Shown here: one piece after another, positions 23,796-31,453 of the stretch | How the letters are laid out: the number at the start of each line of letters is the position of its first letter | Position numbering within the stretch: the stretch's first letter is position 1 | NCBI GenBank assembly: GCA_012520935.1 | Contig: JAAYNG010000148.1 | Coordinates: 1-32,882, forward strand | Length of the DNA: 32,882 nucleotides | Source of the DNA: Tissierellia bacterium | GTDB taxonomy: Bacteria > Bacillota > Clostridia > Tissierellales > Peptoniphilaceae | Direction: 5' to 3' | Notes under the pieces: model-generated | Told to the model about the DNA's origin: nothing | The model's database searches: none | The model's input: only the letters and a program-made list of their open reading frames with translations | Translations under genes and position numbers: made by a program

Positions 23796-25142
23796 TTGAG
23801 ACTTGAACTATTTGATTTCATAGATGAAACAATAGAATATTTAGAATCCAGAAAAGAGTTTGTTGAAACCATAGCTCAAGATTTGGAAAGATTTTTTTAT
23901 CAAAATTTTTCTTCTAAGGATTATTTTCTAAATGTTTCGAAACGAGTGAAATCTTATTCGAGTTTAAAGGAAAAAATATTAAGAAACAATTTATTTATTG
24001 AATATAAAACACCAGATGTGCTTTTTGAAAATCTTTCTGACCTTATTGGACTAAGGATTGAGTGCAGGTTTATAGAAGATGAAAAAAAGGTTTATGAAGA
24101 CTTACTTAACTTGTTTACAATTAACACTGGAGATGGTTATTATACTAATAGTGAAGTTTCAAGCATAAATTTATTGATGGGAGAAACGCAACCACAAGTT
24201 CAAAAAAATGGATTTGAAATTTATAAATTTGATGGTAAGTATAATTATTCAGATAGAAGTGTAAATTTTGAGCTACAGATCAAATCACTTGTTAATGAAT
24301 TTTGGGGAGAAATTGACCATAGGGTTCTGTATAAAAATTTCAATTATATGCTTACTGAAGATTTTTTCCACGACATAATGATTTCTATTAAAGATAATCT
24401 TTCTATGATTGATAGGCAGTTAATGATTGTATATGACCATTTAAGTGGGGTAAATTATCAAAAAGGTAAGCATAAATTTTCTGAGATTAAATCAATGACA
24501 TCTAAACTTGTACATGACCATTATATTCAAATTATTAAAGAAGAAGTTGGTTTTGTAATTGATTTTAAAAAACTAACTGATTTAATTGTTGATTATATAT
24601 ATTTAAAAAATCAAAATGTATCAGACTCTGATTACGGAAACTATTTTATTGACTTATTAAATAGGTTTAGCAAGGAATCGGACGAAACTATAAGTTTAAC
24701 AAGCCATATAGAAATTGGAGAAATTGATTATCCTAATAAATTTACAAAGAAGGTTGGAACAATTATTAAAGAAGTAATAAATGTTGATTTTAAATGGAAT
24801 TTATTTTTAAGAATATTATTTGAAATTGAAGATGAAAATAACAATGAAAGTTTTTTAAATTTTCTTTGTTTTATAAAAAAGAATATTGAAGATATTATTT
24901 TAGAGGCTATATCAGATATTGATACTGATGATAATTTGAAGGAATTAATATTAATATCTGTAATGGATGCAATTGCAGATAGTTTTTCTAGGAATCAAGA
25001 TGTAGAATATTTAACTGAATCTAATATTAAACCCTTAGCAGAAAGAGTAAGATTAATGCTTACAGGTGTTAGAGATGAATTTGATTGGTTTGAAGTAAGT
25101 GTCGAGGTATTATCTATGGTTAAACATTTTAGCTCGATATAA
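23796..25142 (+). CDS. Divergent RelA/SpoT-domain protein with long C-terminal extension
   Basis: A 448-residue protein whose first half resembles (p)ppGpp synthetase domains. Matching landmarks are the basic pair in SKRVKSYSSLKEKI near residue 47, FENLSDLIGLRIECRF near 80-95 and NFELQIKSLVNEFWGEIDHRVLYKN near 155-180; the last holds the ExQ motif with the catalytic glutamate. The NGYxSxH motif of active synthetases is changed to NGFEIYK, losing the serine and histidine. The second half, about 220-448, is acidic and probably helical and matches nothing I know. No HD hydrolase, TGS or ACT domain is seen. The frame is open from 23709, but the promoter lies there; GAGG at 23784-23787 places the start at TTG 23796. 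Whether it makes alarmones is open. Confidence 0.72.
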   Translation: MRLELFDFIDETIEYLESRKEFVETIAQDLERFFYQNFSSKDYFLNVSKRVKSYSSLKEKILRNNLFIEYKTPDVLFENLSDLIGLRIECRFIEDEKKVYEDLLNLFTINTGDGYYTNSEVSSINLLMGETQPQVQKNGFEIYKFDGKYNYSDRSVNFELQIKSLVNEFWGEIDHRVLYKNFNYMLTEDFFHDIMISIKDNLSMIDRQLMIVYDHLSGVNYQKGKHKFSEIKSMTSKLVHDHYIQIIKEEVGFVIDFKKLTDLIVDYIYLKNQNVSDSDYGNYFIDLLNRFSKESDETISLTSHIEIGEIDYPNKFTKKVGTIIKEVINVDFKWNLFLRILFEIEDENNNESFLNFLCFIKKNIEDIILEAISDIDTDDNLKELILISVMDAIADSFSRNQDVEYLTESNIKPLAERVRLMLTGVRDEFDWFEVSVEVLSMVKHFSSI

Positions 25143-25145
25143 ACT

Positions 25146-25174
25146 TTGCATTTTGTGTTTATGAATGCTATAAT
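25146..25174 (+). promoter_or_regulatory. SigA-type promoter of the DUF1292-like gene
   Basis: TTGCAT (25146-25151) and TATAAT (25169-25174) with a 17-base spacer, and TGC before the -10 box. It starts right after the RelA/SpoT-domain gene and serves the three-gene set at 25193-26499. Confidence 0.82.
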
Positions 25175-25192
25175 GAATTAGGAGGCGTTTTT

Positions 25193-25480
25193 ATGAATTT
25201 TGAAGATGAAATCTTAGATGAATTTGATGAAGATGAGGATGTTATTATTTTAACTCTTGAAGATGATTCTGAGATATATTGTGATGTTTTATTTGTTTTT
25301 GAAGTTGAGGGTTTAGAAACTGAATATATAGCATTACAAGTAAGGGATTCAGAAGAAATCTTCCTATATGGTTATGTGGAAAATGAAGATTATTCATTTG
25401 AAATAATTCCAATTGAAGATGAGGATGAACTTATTAAGGTTTCTAATGTTTTTGAAGAAATAATGGAAGAACAATTCTAA
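25193..25480 (+). CDS. Small acidic DUF1292-like protein
   Basis: A 95-residue, strongly acidic protein with many D and E residues at both ends. The central pattern DVIILTLEDDSEIYCDVLFVFEVEGLETEYIALQV, then FLYGYVENEDYSFEIIPIEDEDE, matches the DUF1292 (YrzB-like) family, small cytoplasmic proteins of Firmicutes with no settled function. GGAGG at 25181-25185 sets the start. It is preceded by its own promoter and followed by a P-loop protein 26 bases away. Confidence 0.75.
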   Translation: MNFEDEILDEFDEDEDVIILTLEDDSEIYCDVLFVFEVEGLETEYIALQVRDSEEIFLYGYVENEDYSFEIIPIEDEDELIKVSNVFEEIMEEQF

Positions 25481-25506
25481 TAATATACTGAAAGGGGAAG
25501 ATAGCA

Positions 25507-25929
25507 ATGGTTAAATATGTTTTAGGAGAAAAGGGTTCAGGAAAGACTAAATGGCTAATTGATAACGCTAATGAAGAAATGAAAAATGGAAATGGTAATG
25601 TAATCTTTATTGATGTTGAAGATGATCATATCTATTCTCTAGATTATAGCGTTAGGCTTATTAATATTACAAACTATAAAATTAACACATTAAGGTCTTT
25701 ATATGGTTTTCTCTGTGGTGTTGTAGCTATGGATTATGATATCGAAAAAATATATGTCGATTCTGTATATAAAATTATTACTATGACTGGTGAGGAGCTA
25801 GAAGTTTTAGACAAAGAACTTGAAGAAATTGGAAAAGAATATGAAGTAGAATTTTTCCTTAATATAGATTTTACTATGGCGAATGCTCCAGAATTTGTAA
25901 AGAAGAAGGCTTTTCAAGTAGAAAGATAG
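25507..25929 (+). CDS. Small P-loop NTPase-like protein of unknown function
   Basis: A 140-residue protein with a clear Walker A motif, GEKGSGKT, at residues 7-14. A Walker-B-like strand, KIYVDSVYKI, lies near 80-89, with aspartate where a magnesium ligand would sit. The N-terminal layout (VKYVLGEKGSGKTKWLIDNA) is that of a minimal nucleotide-binding fold, but no domain that would show its target is present. AGGGGAAG at 25492-25499 precedes the ATG. I do not recognise the family beyond the P-loop. It lies between the DUF1292-like gene and another unknown gene, 6 bases before the latter, so the three are probably one operon. Confidence 0.65.
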   Translation: MVKYVLGEKGSGKTKWLIDNANEEMKNGNGNVIFIDVEDDHIYSLDYSVRLINITNYKINTLRSLYGFLCGVVAMDYDIEKIYVDSVYKIITMTGEELEVLDKELEEIGKEYEVEFFLNIDFTMANAPEFVKKKAFQVER

Positions 25930-25935
25930 GATATT

Positions 25936-26499
25936 ATGAGTTTAGTTTTTTTTAATATTGATAAGGGGAATCTCTTTAAAAGTTTTTTAATAAATAGAGA
26001 CCTTCTTATTTCTATGCTTGAAAGAAATGAATTAAGCAAGCGTGAATTCTTAGAAAATAATATGAGACTCTTGTCTCAAATTAGTTTTGTTCCCAAAACC
26101 CCTATTGCTTCAGTGGAAGAAGGGGTTTTTTCATATCAATATTATAATGGCTATGCAAAGTATAACCAATTAATTTTACAAGATTTAAGGGAGAGTAAGT
26201 CGAGTTCAAGGAGGATGTCAGAAGTTAGAAATAAAATAGAAAATTATTATAGAGAAAAGGATAAGGCAACCCTATCTCTCTTAGAGTTTGTGGAATATAA
26301 AAATGTTGAAGCCTATTATATTTCTCTTAACTCAAGAAGGCTTCAAGGGGAACTTTATGAAGTTTTCTTCAAAGATTATGAGCGAATTATTTTTCATTCT
26401 AAGTCAGGAGAAATAAAAGATAAATTAATGAGCAGAGGTTTGTTTATAAATGAAATAAGAGATTCAAAAATTTGCGACTATGTTAATTCAGAATATTGA
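25936..26499 (+). CDS. Unrecognised 187-residue protein
   Basis: No known domain is apparent. The protein opens MSLVFFNIDKGNLFKSF, is rich in S, R, E, Y and L, has no signal peptide or membrane helix, and looks cytoplasmic and mostly helical in the middle (SSRRMSEVRNKIENYYREKDKATL). The start is 6 bases after the P-loop gene, with only a weak ribosome-binding site (GATAGG), which suggests translational coupling. A terminator-like hairpin lies inside the frame at 26095-26131. The gene faces the minus-strand gene across a shared terminator. Confidence 0.6.
   Translation: MSLVFFNIDKGNLFKSFLINRDLLISMLERNELSKREFLENNMRLLSQISFVPKTPIASVEEGVFSYQYYNGYAKYNQLILQDLRESKSSSRRMSEVRNKIENYYREKDKATLSLLEFVEYKNVEAYYISLNSRRLQGELYEVFFKDYERIIFHSKSGEIKDKLMSRGLFINEIRDSKICDYVNSEY
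26095..26131 (+). other. Terminator-like hairpin inside a coding sequence
   Basis: AAAACCCCT (26095-26103) pairs perfectly with AGGGGTTTT (26121-26129), and CTTC (26108-26111) with GAAG (26116-26119) inside it. Six T residues (26126-26131) end the element. It lies about 160 bases into the unrecognised 187-residue gene and has the look of an intrinsic terminator. Whether it works when ribosomes translate through it is unknown. Confidence 0.5.
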
Positions 26500-26514
26500 T
26501 TTACATATGTATTA

Positions 26515-26554
26515 AATAAAAAGCTTGGTTCTTTTGTTATAGAAAGAATCAAGC
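26515..26554 (-). terminator. Terminator of the minus-strand MltG-like gene
   Basis: GCTTGGTTCTTT (26523-26534) pairs with AAAGAATCAAGC (26543-26554), 12 pairs including one G-U, over an 8-nt loop. Read on the minus strand, the stem is followed by TTTTT, so it serves the gene at 26572-27123. On the plus strand the tail is only CTTTAAAT, so termination of the opposite genes is less certain. Confidence 0.75.
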
Positions 26555-26571
26555 CTTTAAATGGGCTAAAA

Positions 26572-27123
26572 TTATTTTGTTTTAGAAATTATTTTAAATA
26601 TTTCGTCAAGATTCGTACCTTTTGGGATGTCAAAGCTACCAGCTTTAATTTTCCTATCAAATCCAGTTTCAATTGCTTTTTTTTCAAATTCTTTTGCATC
26701 TTTTATTAGACCTTTATCTACTAATATTTGACCAGTTTTTAATGTTGGACTTCCTGATGGAATAGTTACTTTAATAACTTCACCACTAGAAGTTTGCGAT
26801 TGACTATCCTTATCCACTGATTCAATACTTCCGATGGATACTTCGCTTGAATCTTCTTTTTCTTCCTCCCCAGTGGTAGTTTCATTAGCATCAGCTTCAA
26901 TTCCTGTTGAAGCTTCAATAATGTCAGACTCTTCCTTTGTGTCCTCAAGATTATTTTCAACCTTTACTACATTTTCTGCAGGTTTAGTATAGTTATCATC
27001 TTCAAACAAAATATCAAGCTTCATACTTATAATAAGTATTACAATGGCAAGTATACCTACTATAATAATATAGTCCATTATATTATATAAAAAATCGAAT
27101 AGTTTATCCCCAGTTTTTTTCAT
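26572..27123 (-). CDS. Membrane protein with MltG-like LysM-type C-terminal domain
   Basis: The only convincing minus-strand gene. The protein has 183 residues: one membrane helix at about 17-34, a linker of about 75 residues rich in E, S, T and D, and a C-terminal domain at about 114-183. That domain (VTIPSGSPTLKTGQILVDKG, then FDRKIKAGSFDIPKGTNLDEIFKII) resembles the LysM-like subdomain at the start of MltG/YceG endolytic transglycosylases. The catalytic transglycosylase part is absent. A peptidoglycan-related role outside the cell is inference. The frame extends to 27144, but GGAGG lies 6 bases before the ATG at 27123 and inside the longer frame, so the shorter start is used. Confidence 0.7.
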   Translation of the reverse strand: MKKTGDKLFDFLYNIMDYIIIVGILAIVILIISMKLDILFEDDNYTKPAENVVKVENNLEDTKEESDIIEASTGIEADANETTTGEEEKEDSSEVSIGSIESVDKDSQSQTSSGEVIKVTIPSGSPTLKTGQILVDKGLIKDAKEFEKKAIETGFDRKIKAGSFDIPKGTNLDEIFKIISKTK

Positions 27124-27143
27124 TGTATTCCTCCATATATTCA

Positions 27144-27172
27144 TTGTAAGTTATTGCTATTTCTAGTATAAT
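27144..27172 (+). promoter_or_regulatory. Promoter of the pseudouridine synthase gene
   Basis: TTGTAA (27144-27149) and TATAAT (27167-27172) with a 17-base spacer. The -10 box overlaps that of the divergent minus-strand promoter (27171-27179). Confidence 0.78.
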
Positions 27173-27179
27173 TATAGCA
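27171..27179 (-). promoter_or_regulatory. Extended -10 promoter of the MltG-like gene
   Basis: On the minus strand the sequence reads TGCTATAAT, with TATAAT at 27176 down to 27171. The -35 position (TACCAT) is poor, so the promoter probably depends on the extended -10. It shares two bases with the opposing plus-strand -10 box. Confidence 0.6.
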
Positions 27180-27224
27180 TAGAATAATATTTGATGGTAG
27201 CTTTTATAAAAAAAAGGAGAAATT

Positions 27225-28202
27225 TTGAAAAAGATAATAATTGATAAAAATGAAAATGAACAGCGGATAGATAGATTTTTAAAAAAATATTTAGATAAGG
27301 CTCCTGTAAATTTTATACAAAAAATGCTTAGAAAGAAGAATATAATTTTGAATGGCAAAAAATCACAGGCTTCAGATATAATATATGAAGGGGATGAAAT
27401 TACTTTATTTCTCTCTGACGAAACAATAGAAAAATTTAGGACAGAGAAGGAACATGTTATTTTAAAAAATAGGTTAGACATAGTATATGAGGATAATAAT
27501 ATAGTTGCTTTTAATAAGCCTAGAGGTATGCTATCTCATGGAACTGGAAAAGCCTTTGAGGAAAATGCAGTTGACAATATGATTTCTTATCTTATTGAAA
27601 AAGGAGATTATATACCAAGATTAGAGAAAACTTTTACTCCTGCTATATCAAATAGGCTTGATAGAAATACTTCTGGAATATTAATTGCTTGTAAAAATTA
27701 TTATAGTTTAAAGGCAGTAAATAATGCCATGAAAAACCTTGAAATTGATAAGTACTATTATACTTTGGTGTTTGGAGAATTTAAAGAAGAAATAGAGAAA
27801 AAAGCCTTTATAAGAAAAGATGAGTATAAAAATATCACTGAAGTCTTTGATAAGGAGAAAGAGGGGTCAAAGAATATAACCACAGTCTTTAAACCTCTAG
27901 AGTCAAAAAATGGATTTACTTTTTTAGAAGTAAAACTAATAACAGGCAGGACTCATCAAATAAGGTCACAACTTTCAGCTATGGGTTATTATATTGTTGG
28001 AGATGAAAAGTATGGTGATAAGAAGAAAAATTTAATGGTAAACAATTTCAGGGGACAATTCTTACACTGTGGATTAATTGTTTTAGGTGGACTTGAAGGT
28101 GAACTTGAGTATTTAAATGGTTTAGAATTAAAGGCAAAAATGGGGAGAAAGTTAACAAGTCTAAAAGAGGACCTAATGGGAGGTAATGATGAAAAAAATT
28201 AA
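27225..28202 (+). CDS. RluA-family 23S rRNA pseudouridine synthase
   Basis: A 325-residue enzyme that converts uridine to pseudouridine in RNA, probably 23S rRNA. An S4 domain occupies about residues 1-65 (QRIDRFLKKYLDKAP, IILNGKK). The catalytic domain shows NKPRGMLSHG near 97, the catalytic Asp146 in SNRLDRNTSG, and LITGRTHQIRSQLSAMGYYIVGDEKYG near 240. With an N-terminal S4 domain it is nearer RluC/RluD than RluA, but the target uridine cannot be read. The start is TTG at 27225 with AAAGGAGA (27213-27220). The end overlaps the next gene by 14 bases. Confidence 0.9.
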   Translation: MKKIIIDKNENEQRIDRFLKKYLDKAPVNFIQKMLRKKNIILNGKKSQASDIIYEGDEITLFLSDETIEKFRTEKEHVILKNRLDIVYEDNNIVAFNKPRGMLSHGTGKAFEENAVDNMISYLIEKGDYIPRLEKTFTPAISNRLDRNTSGILIACKNYYSLKAVNNAMKNLEIDKYYYTLVFGEFKEEIEKKAFIRKDEYKNITEVFDKEKEGSKNITTVFKPLESKNGFTFLEVKLITGRTHQIRSQLSAMGYYIVGDEKYGDKKKNLMVNNFRGQFLHCGLIVLGGLEGELEYLNGLELKAKMGRKLTSLKEDLMGGNDEKN

Positions 28203-29823
28203 AATATTTGATGAAACAGTAGAAATAAATGGAGAAGAATCTTTATATGAAATTATAAAGAGGATGTTTCCTGATTATAAGAAATATCTTGGTGCTAGAG
28301 TGGCTAATGAAGTTAAGAGTTTATATTATAGGCCAACAGAAGGTGCTGAAATTCAGTTAATTGACATTACAGACCCGGATGGGTATAGAATATATTCTAA
28401 AACACTAAGTCTTGTATTTATAATGGCTACAAAAGAACTTTTTCCTGAAAGTAATGCTAAGATAGAACATGCTTTAGGCTCTGGCTTATATGCTACTTTT
28501 GATGACCAAAGACCCTTTACTTTTGATGATTTAAAAATTATTACAAGTAAAATGGAAGAAATAATTGATTCAGACTATCCAATTATTAGAGATGATATTG
28601 ATTCTAATATTGCTTATTCTTTATTTGAAAAATTTGGTTATCAGGATAAGATAAAGCTTTTTAAAAGTTTAGGAAAAGACAGGATAGATATTTATAATAT
28701 TAATGGTCATATAGATACTTTTCATGGATATTTGGCTCCTACTACTGGATATGCCAATGTATTTGAATTAAAATACTATTATCCTGGGGTCTTAATTTTT
28801 TATCCCAATAGAAGTTCTGATGGAAAGATACCTGAGGTTAAAGAGTTAAAGAAACTTGCAAAGGTTTTTGAAGAGTCTAGCGAGTGGAGCGAGATAATGA
28901 ATTTATCGGATGTAGGTTCATTAAATGAAAAGATTTTACAAGGCCAAGCCAAGGAAATTATAAAGATTTCTGAAGCCTTTCATGAAAAGAAGATAGCTAA
29001 TCTTGCAGATGTTATTGTAAAGGATAGGGACATTCATTTAATATTAATTGCAGGTCCTTCATCTTCTGGAAAGACAACTTTTGCTAACAGATTAATGATG
29101 CAACTAAAGGTCAATGGTAAGAGACCAGTTATGATTTCAGTTGATGATTATTTTGTTAATAGGGTTAATACACCATTAAATGAAGATGGAAGTTATGATT
29201 ATGAAACTATAGATGCAATTGATGTAAAGAAGTTAAATGAGGACTTAATCGACTTGCTTGAAGGAAGAGAGGTTGAAATACCTTCCTATAACTTTTTTAC
29301 AGGGGAAAGGGAATATAGGGGAAATTATTTAAAGGTTGAAAGTACAGAGCCAATTATTTTAGAGGGTATACATTGTTTAAACCCAAAGCTTACATCCTTT
29401 ATTCCAAATAAAAACAAGTATAAAATATATATTTCTGCCCTTACACAGCTATCGATTGATTCACACAATAGGATACCAACTACAGATGCAAGATTCTTAA
29501 GACGGATGGTGAGGGATTCAAAATTTAGAGGAAATCCACCAGAAGGGACTTTTGCCATGTGGCAAAGTGTAAGAAGAGGGGAGGAAAAATATATTTTTCC
29601 ATTTCAAGAGGAAGCAGATATAATGTTTGACTCTGCCCTTGCATATGAATTGGCGGTGCTAAAGAAACATGCATTGCCAATGTTACAAGAAATAGGGAAA
29701 GAATCGCCATATTATTCTGAAGCAAAAAAATTAATTAGGTTTTTACAGTACTTTATAGATATTAAGGATGAAAGTCCTATTTCTGTAAATTCTATCCTTA
29801 GAGAATTTATAGGAGAAGCATAA
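28189..29823 (+). CDS. Nucleoside kinase with ThrRS-like N-terminus (TGS/SAD plus uridine-kinase domain)
   Basis: A 544-residue fusion. The first 60 residues are TGS-like, followed to about 230 by a region like the second additional domain of threonyl-tRNA synthetase (NAKIEHALGSGLYATFDDQRPFTFDDL-type text near 85). The rest is a uridine kinase/phosphoribulokinase fold, with Walker A GPSSSGKT at 289-296, SVDDYFVNR near 318, and EGIHCLNP near 389. It probably phosphorylates uridine or another nucleoside; such fusions are widespread in Firmicutes and Thermotogales but poorly characterised. ATG codons lie at 28186 and 28189; GGGAGG at 28178-28183 is better spaced from the second. It overlaps the pseudouridine synthase gene, so the two are co-transcribed. 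Confidence 0.87.
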   Translation: MKKIKIFDETVEINGEESLYEIIKRMFPDYKKYLGARVANEVKSLYYRPTEGAEIQLIDITDPDGYRIYSKTLSLVFIMATKELFPESNAKIEHALGSGLYATFDDQRPFTFDDLKIITSKMEEIIDSDYPIIRDDIDSNIAYSLFEKFGYQDKIKLFKSLGKDRIDIYNINGHIDTFHGYLAPTTGYANVFELKYYYPGVLIFYPNRSSDGKIPEVKELKKLAKVFEESSEWSEIMNLSDVGSLNEKILQGQAKEIIKISEAFHEKKIANLADVIVKDRDIHLILIAGPSSSGKTTFANRLMMQLKVNGKRPVMISVDDYFVNRVNTPLNEDGSYDYETIDAIDVKKLNEDLIDLLEGREVEIPSYNFFTGEREYRGNYLKVESTEPIILEGIHCLNPKLTSFIPNKNKYKIYISALTQLSIDSHNRIPTTDARFLRRMVRDSKFRGNPPEGTFAMWQSVRRGEEKYIFPFQEEADIMFDSALAYELAVLKKHALPMLQEIGKESPYYSEAKKLIRFLQYFIDIKDESPISVNSILREFIGEA

Positions 29824-29849
29824 AATTAGATTCAGAAAGAAGGGAAATT

Positions 29850-30761
29850 ATGAGAAGGCGAAAAATAAGGTTAGGTAGAGTGTTATTAGCACTTTCTTTG
29901 TTAATTATTATAGGATTTGGCGTATTGTTCCTATTATATTATAAAGATAATTTTTTTGTTAATGGTGAAGTAAAGATTGTTGATATTGATAGGGCATTAA
30001 GTTTTAATAACAACAATTCTATAAAAAGTTTAATTGCAGAGGAAGTTGATGTAGAAGAAAATGTTGACATTTCAAAAGAATATGAAGAAAAGAAAGAGCT
30101 TGTTTTAAAGAGGATAAATGCAAGAAGGGGCGATATGTTAAAAGCTATTACGAATACTGATGATAATAGAAAGATTGCTTATCTTACCTTTGATGATGGT
30201 CCTTCCAAAGTATCAACTCCTAAAATACTTGATATTCTTGATAAATATGAAGTAAAGGCTACTTTCTTTGTTCAAGGTAGAAATGTTGACATATATCCAG
30301 ACATCTTAAAGGATATTTATAAAAGAGGGCATGCCATTGGAAACCACTCTTATAGTCATGATTATAAAAAAATGTATAAGGATGAAGCTAGTTTTTTAGA
30401 GGACATAGACAAAGCAGAAGCTACTATGAAAAAGCATTTAGGTGATGATTTTGATACTAAATTATTAAGATTTCCAGGTGGTTGTTTTGGACAAAATAAA
30501 CAGGCTTTAAAAAATGCTGTTTTGCAAAAACGAGATTATGTAAGTTATAATTGGAATTGCCTAAATGGTGACGCTGAAGGGAAATTATTTTCAAGAGAGC
30601 ATTTATTTAATAGGTTTAAGGCTACAGCAGGAAGTAAGAAAAAACTTGTTATTTTAATGCATGACACTGATGCAAAAAAAACAACACCTGACGCTCTAAT
30701 TGATATTATTGAGTATTTAAAACAAAATGAGTTTGAGTTTGCTACCCTGCCTGAATATTAG
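29850..30761 (+). CDS. Membrane-anchored polysaccharide deacetylase (CE4, NodB domain)
   Basis: A 303-residue protein anchored by one helix at about residues 9-30, then a charged stretch to about 105, then a NodB homology domain. The metal-dependent deacetylase motifs are all present: TFDDGP with Asp115 and Asp116, HSYSH with His166 and His170, RFPGG at 207-211, and LMHD with His271. It should remove N-acetyl groups from peptidoglycan or another surface polysaccharide outside the cell; peptidoglycan is the usual substrate for this architecture. AAGAAGGG at 29837-29844 precedes the ATG. It is followed 8 bases later by a response regulator, so it may belong to the same transcript. Confidence 0.9.
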   Translation: MRRRKIRLGRVLLALSLLIIIGFGVLFLLYYKDNFFVNGEVKIVDIDRALSFNNNNSIKSLIAEEVDVEENVDISKEYEEKKELVLKRINARRGDMLKAITNTDDNRKIAYLTFDDGPSKVSTPKILDILDKYEVKATFFVQGRNVDIYPDILKDIYKRGHAIGNHSYSHDYKKMYKDEASFLEDIDKAEATMKKHLGDDFDTKLLRFPGGCFGQNKQALKNAVLQKRDYVSYNWNCLNGDAEGKLFSREHLFNRFKATAGSKKKLVILMHDTDAKKTTPDALIDIIEYLKQNEFEFATLPEY

Positions 30762-30769
30762 GAGGAAAC

Positions 30770-31444
30770 ATGAAAACTAGGGTTTTAATTATAGAAGATG
30801 AAGATTCCATAAGAAAATTTGTATCTATAAATTTAGAAAAAGGTGGATACGATGTATATGAAGCGAGTTCAGGGGAAGAAGGTATAGAAATAATAAAGAG
30901 TCAAAATATTGACATTTTGGTTTTAGATATTATGCTACCAGGCATTGATGGGTTTGAAGTTGCTAAAATACTTCGTAAGGAATATCCTAACATAGGAATT
31001 ATTATGTTGACTGCAAAGGGGCAAGACGAAGATAAGATAATGGGTCTAGAGTGTGGAACCGATGATTATTTAACAAAACCATTTAATCCTACTGAATTAG
31101 TTCTTCGAGTTGATTCGCTTAGTAGACGGTTAAAAAAAGTAATTGACAAGAAAGCAAGCATTTTTACTATAGATGTCTATTCGAGAAAGTTTTACAAATT
31201 TAACGAAGAAATATTTTTAACACCTACGGAATTTTCTATAGTAGAGCTATTTATGGAGAATCCTGGAAAGGCTTTTACTAGGGAAGAATTGATGGAAAAG
31301 GTTTGGGGATATGATTTTTTAGGAGAAACAAAGATTGTAGATGTCAATATTAGGAGAATTCGTTCAAAAATAGAAGACGATACAAAGAATCCAAAAGTAT
31401 TAGAAACAGTATGGGGAATTGGATATAGGTGGAATCCAGACTAG
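30770..31444 (+). CDS. OmpR/PhoB-family response regulator
   Basis: A 224-residue DNA-binding response regulator. The receiver domain has acidic residues at 10-12 (EDED), the phosphorylation site Asp53 in LVLDIMLPG, Thr81 in MLTAKG and Lys103 in LTKPFNP. The C-terminal winged helix (FLTPTEFSIVELFMENPGKAFTREEL-type text near 150, then VDVNIRRIRSKIEDD and ETVWGIGYRW) is of the OmpR type. AGGAGG at 30761-30766 precedes the ATG. Its partner kinase is the next gene. The target is unknown; the deacetylase upstream and the exported protein downstream hint at envelope control. Confidence 0.93.
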   Translation: MKTRVLIIEDEDSIRKFVSINLEKGGYDVYEASSGEEGIEIIKSQNIDILVLDIMLPGIDGFEVAKILRKEYPNIGIIMLTAKGQDEDKIMGLECGTDDYLTKPFNPTELVLRVDSLSRRLKKVIDKKASIFTIDVYSRKFYKFNEEIFLTPTEFSIVELFMENPGKAFTREELMEKVWGYDFLGETKIVDVNIRRIRSKIEDDTKNPKVLETVWGIGYRWNPD

Positions 31445-31453
31445 GGTGATACT

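Noticed and set aside
27104..27481. A 125-codon minus-strand frame overlapping the pseudouridine synthase gene
   Set aside because: It runs over a conserved S4 domain and over the divergent promoters; the F/S/I-rich product is typical of antisense AT-rich DNA.
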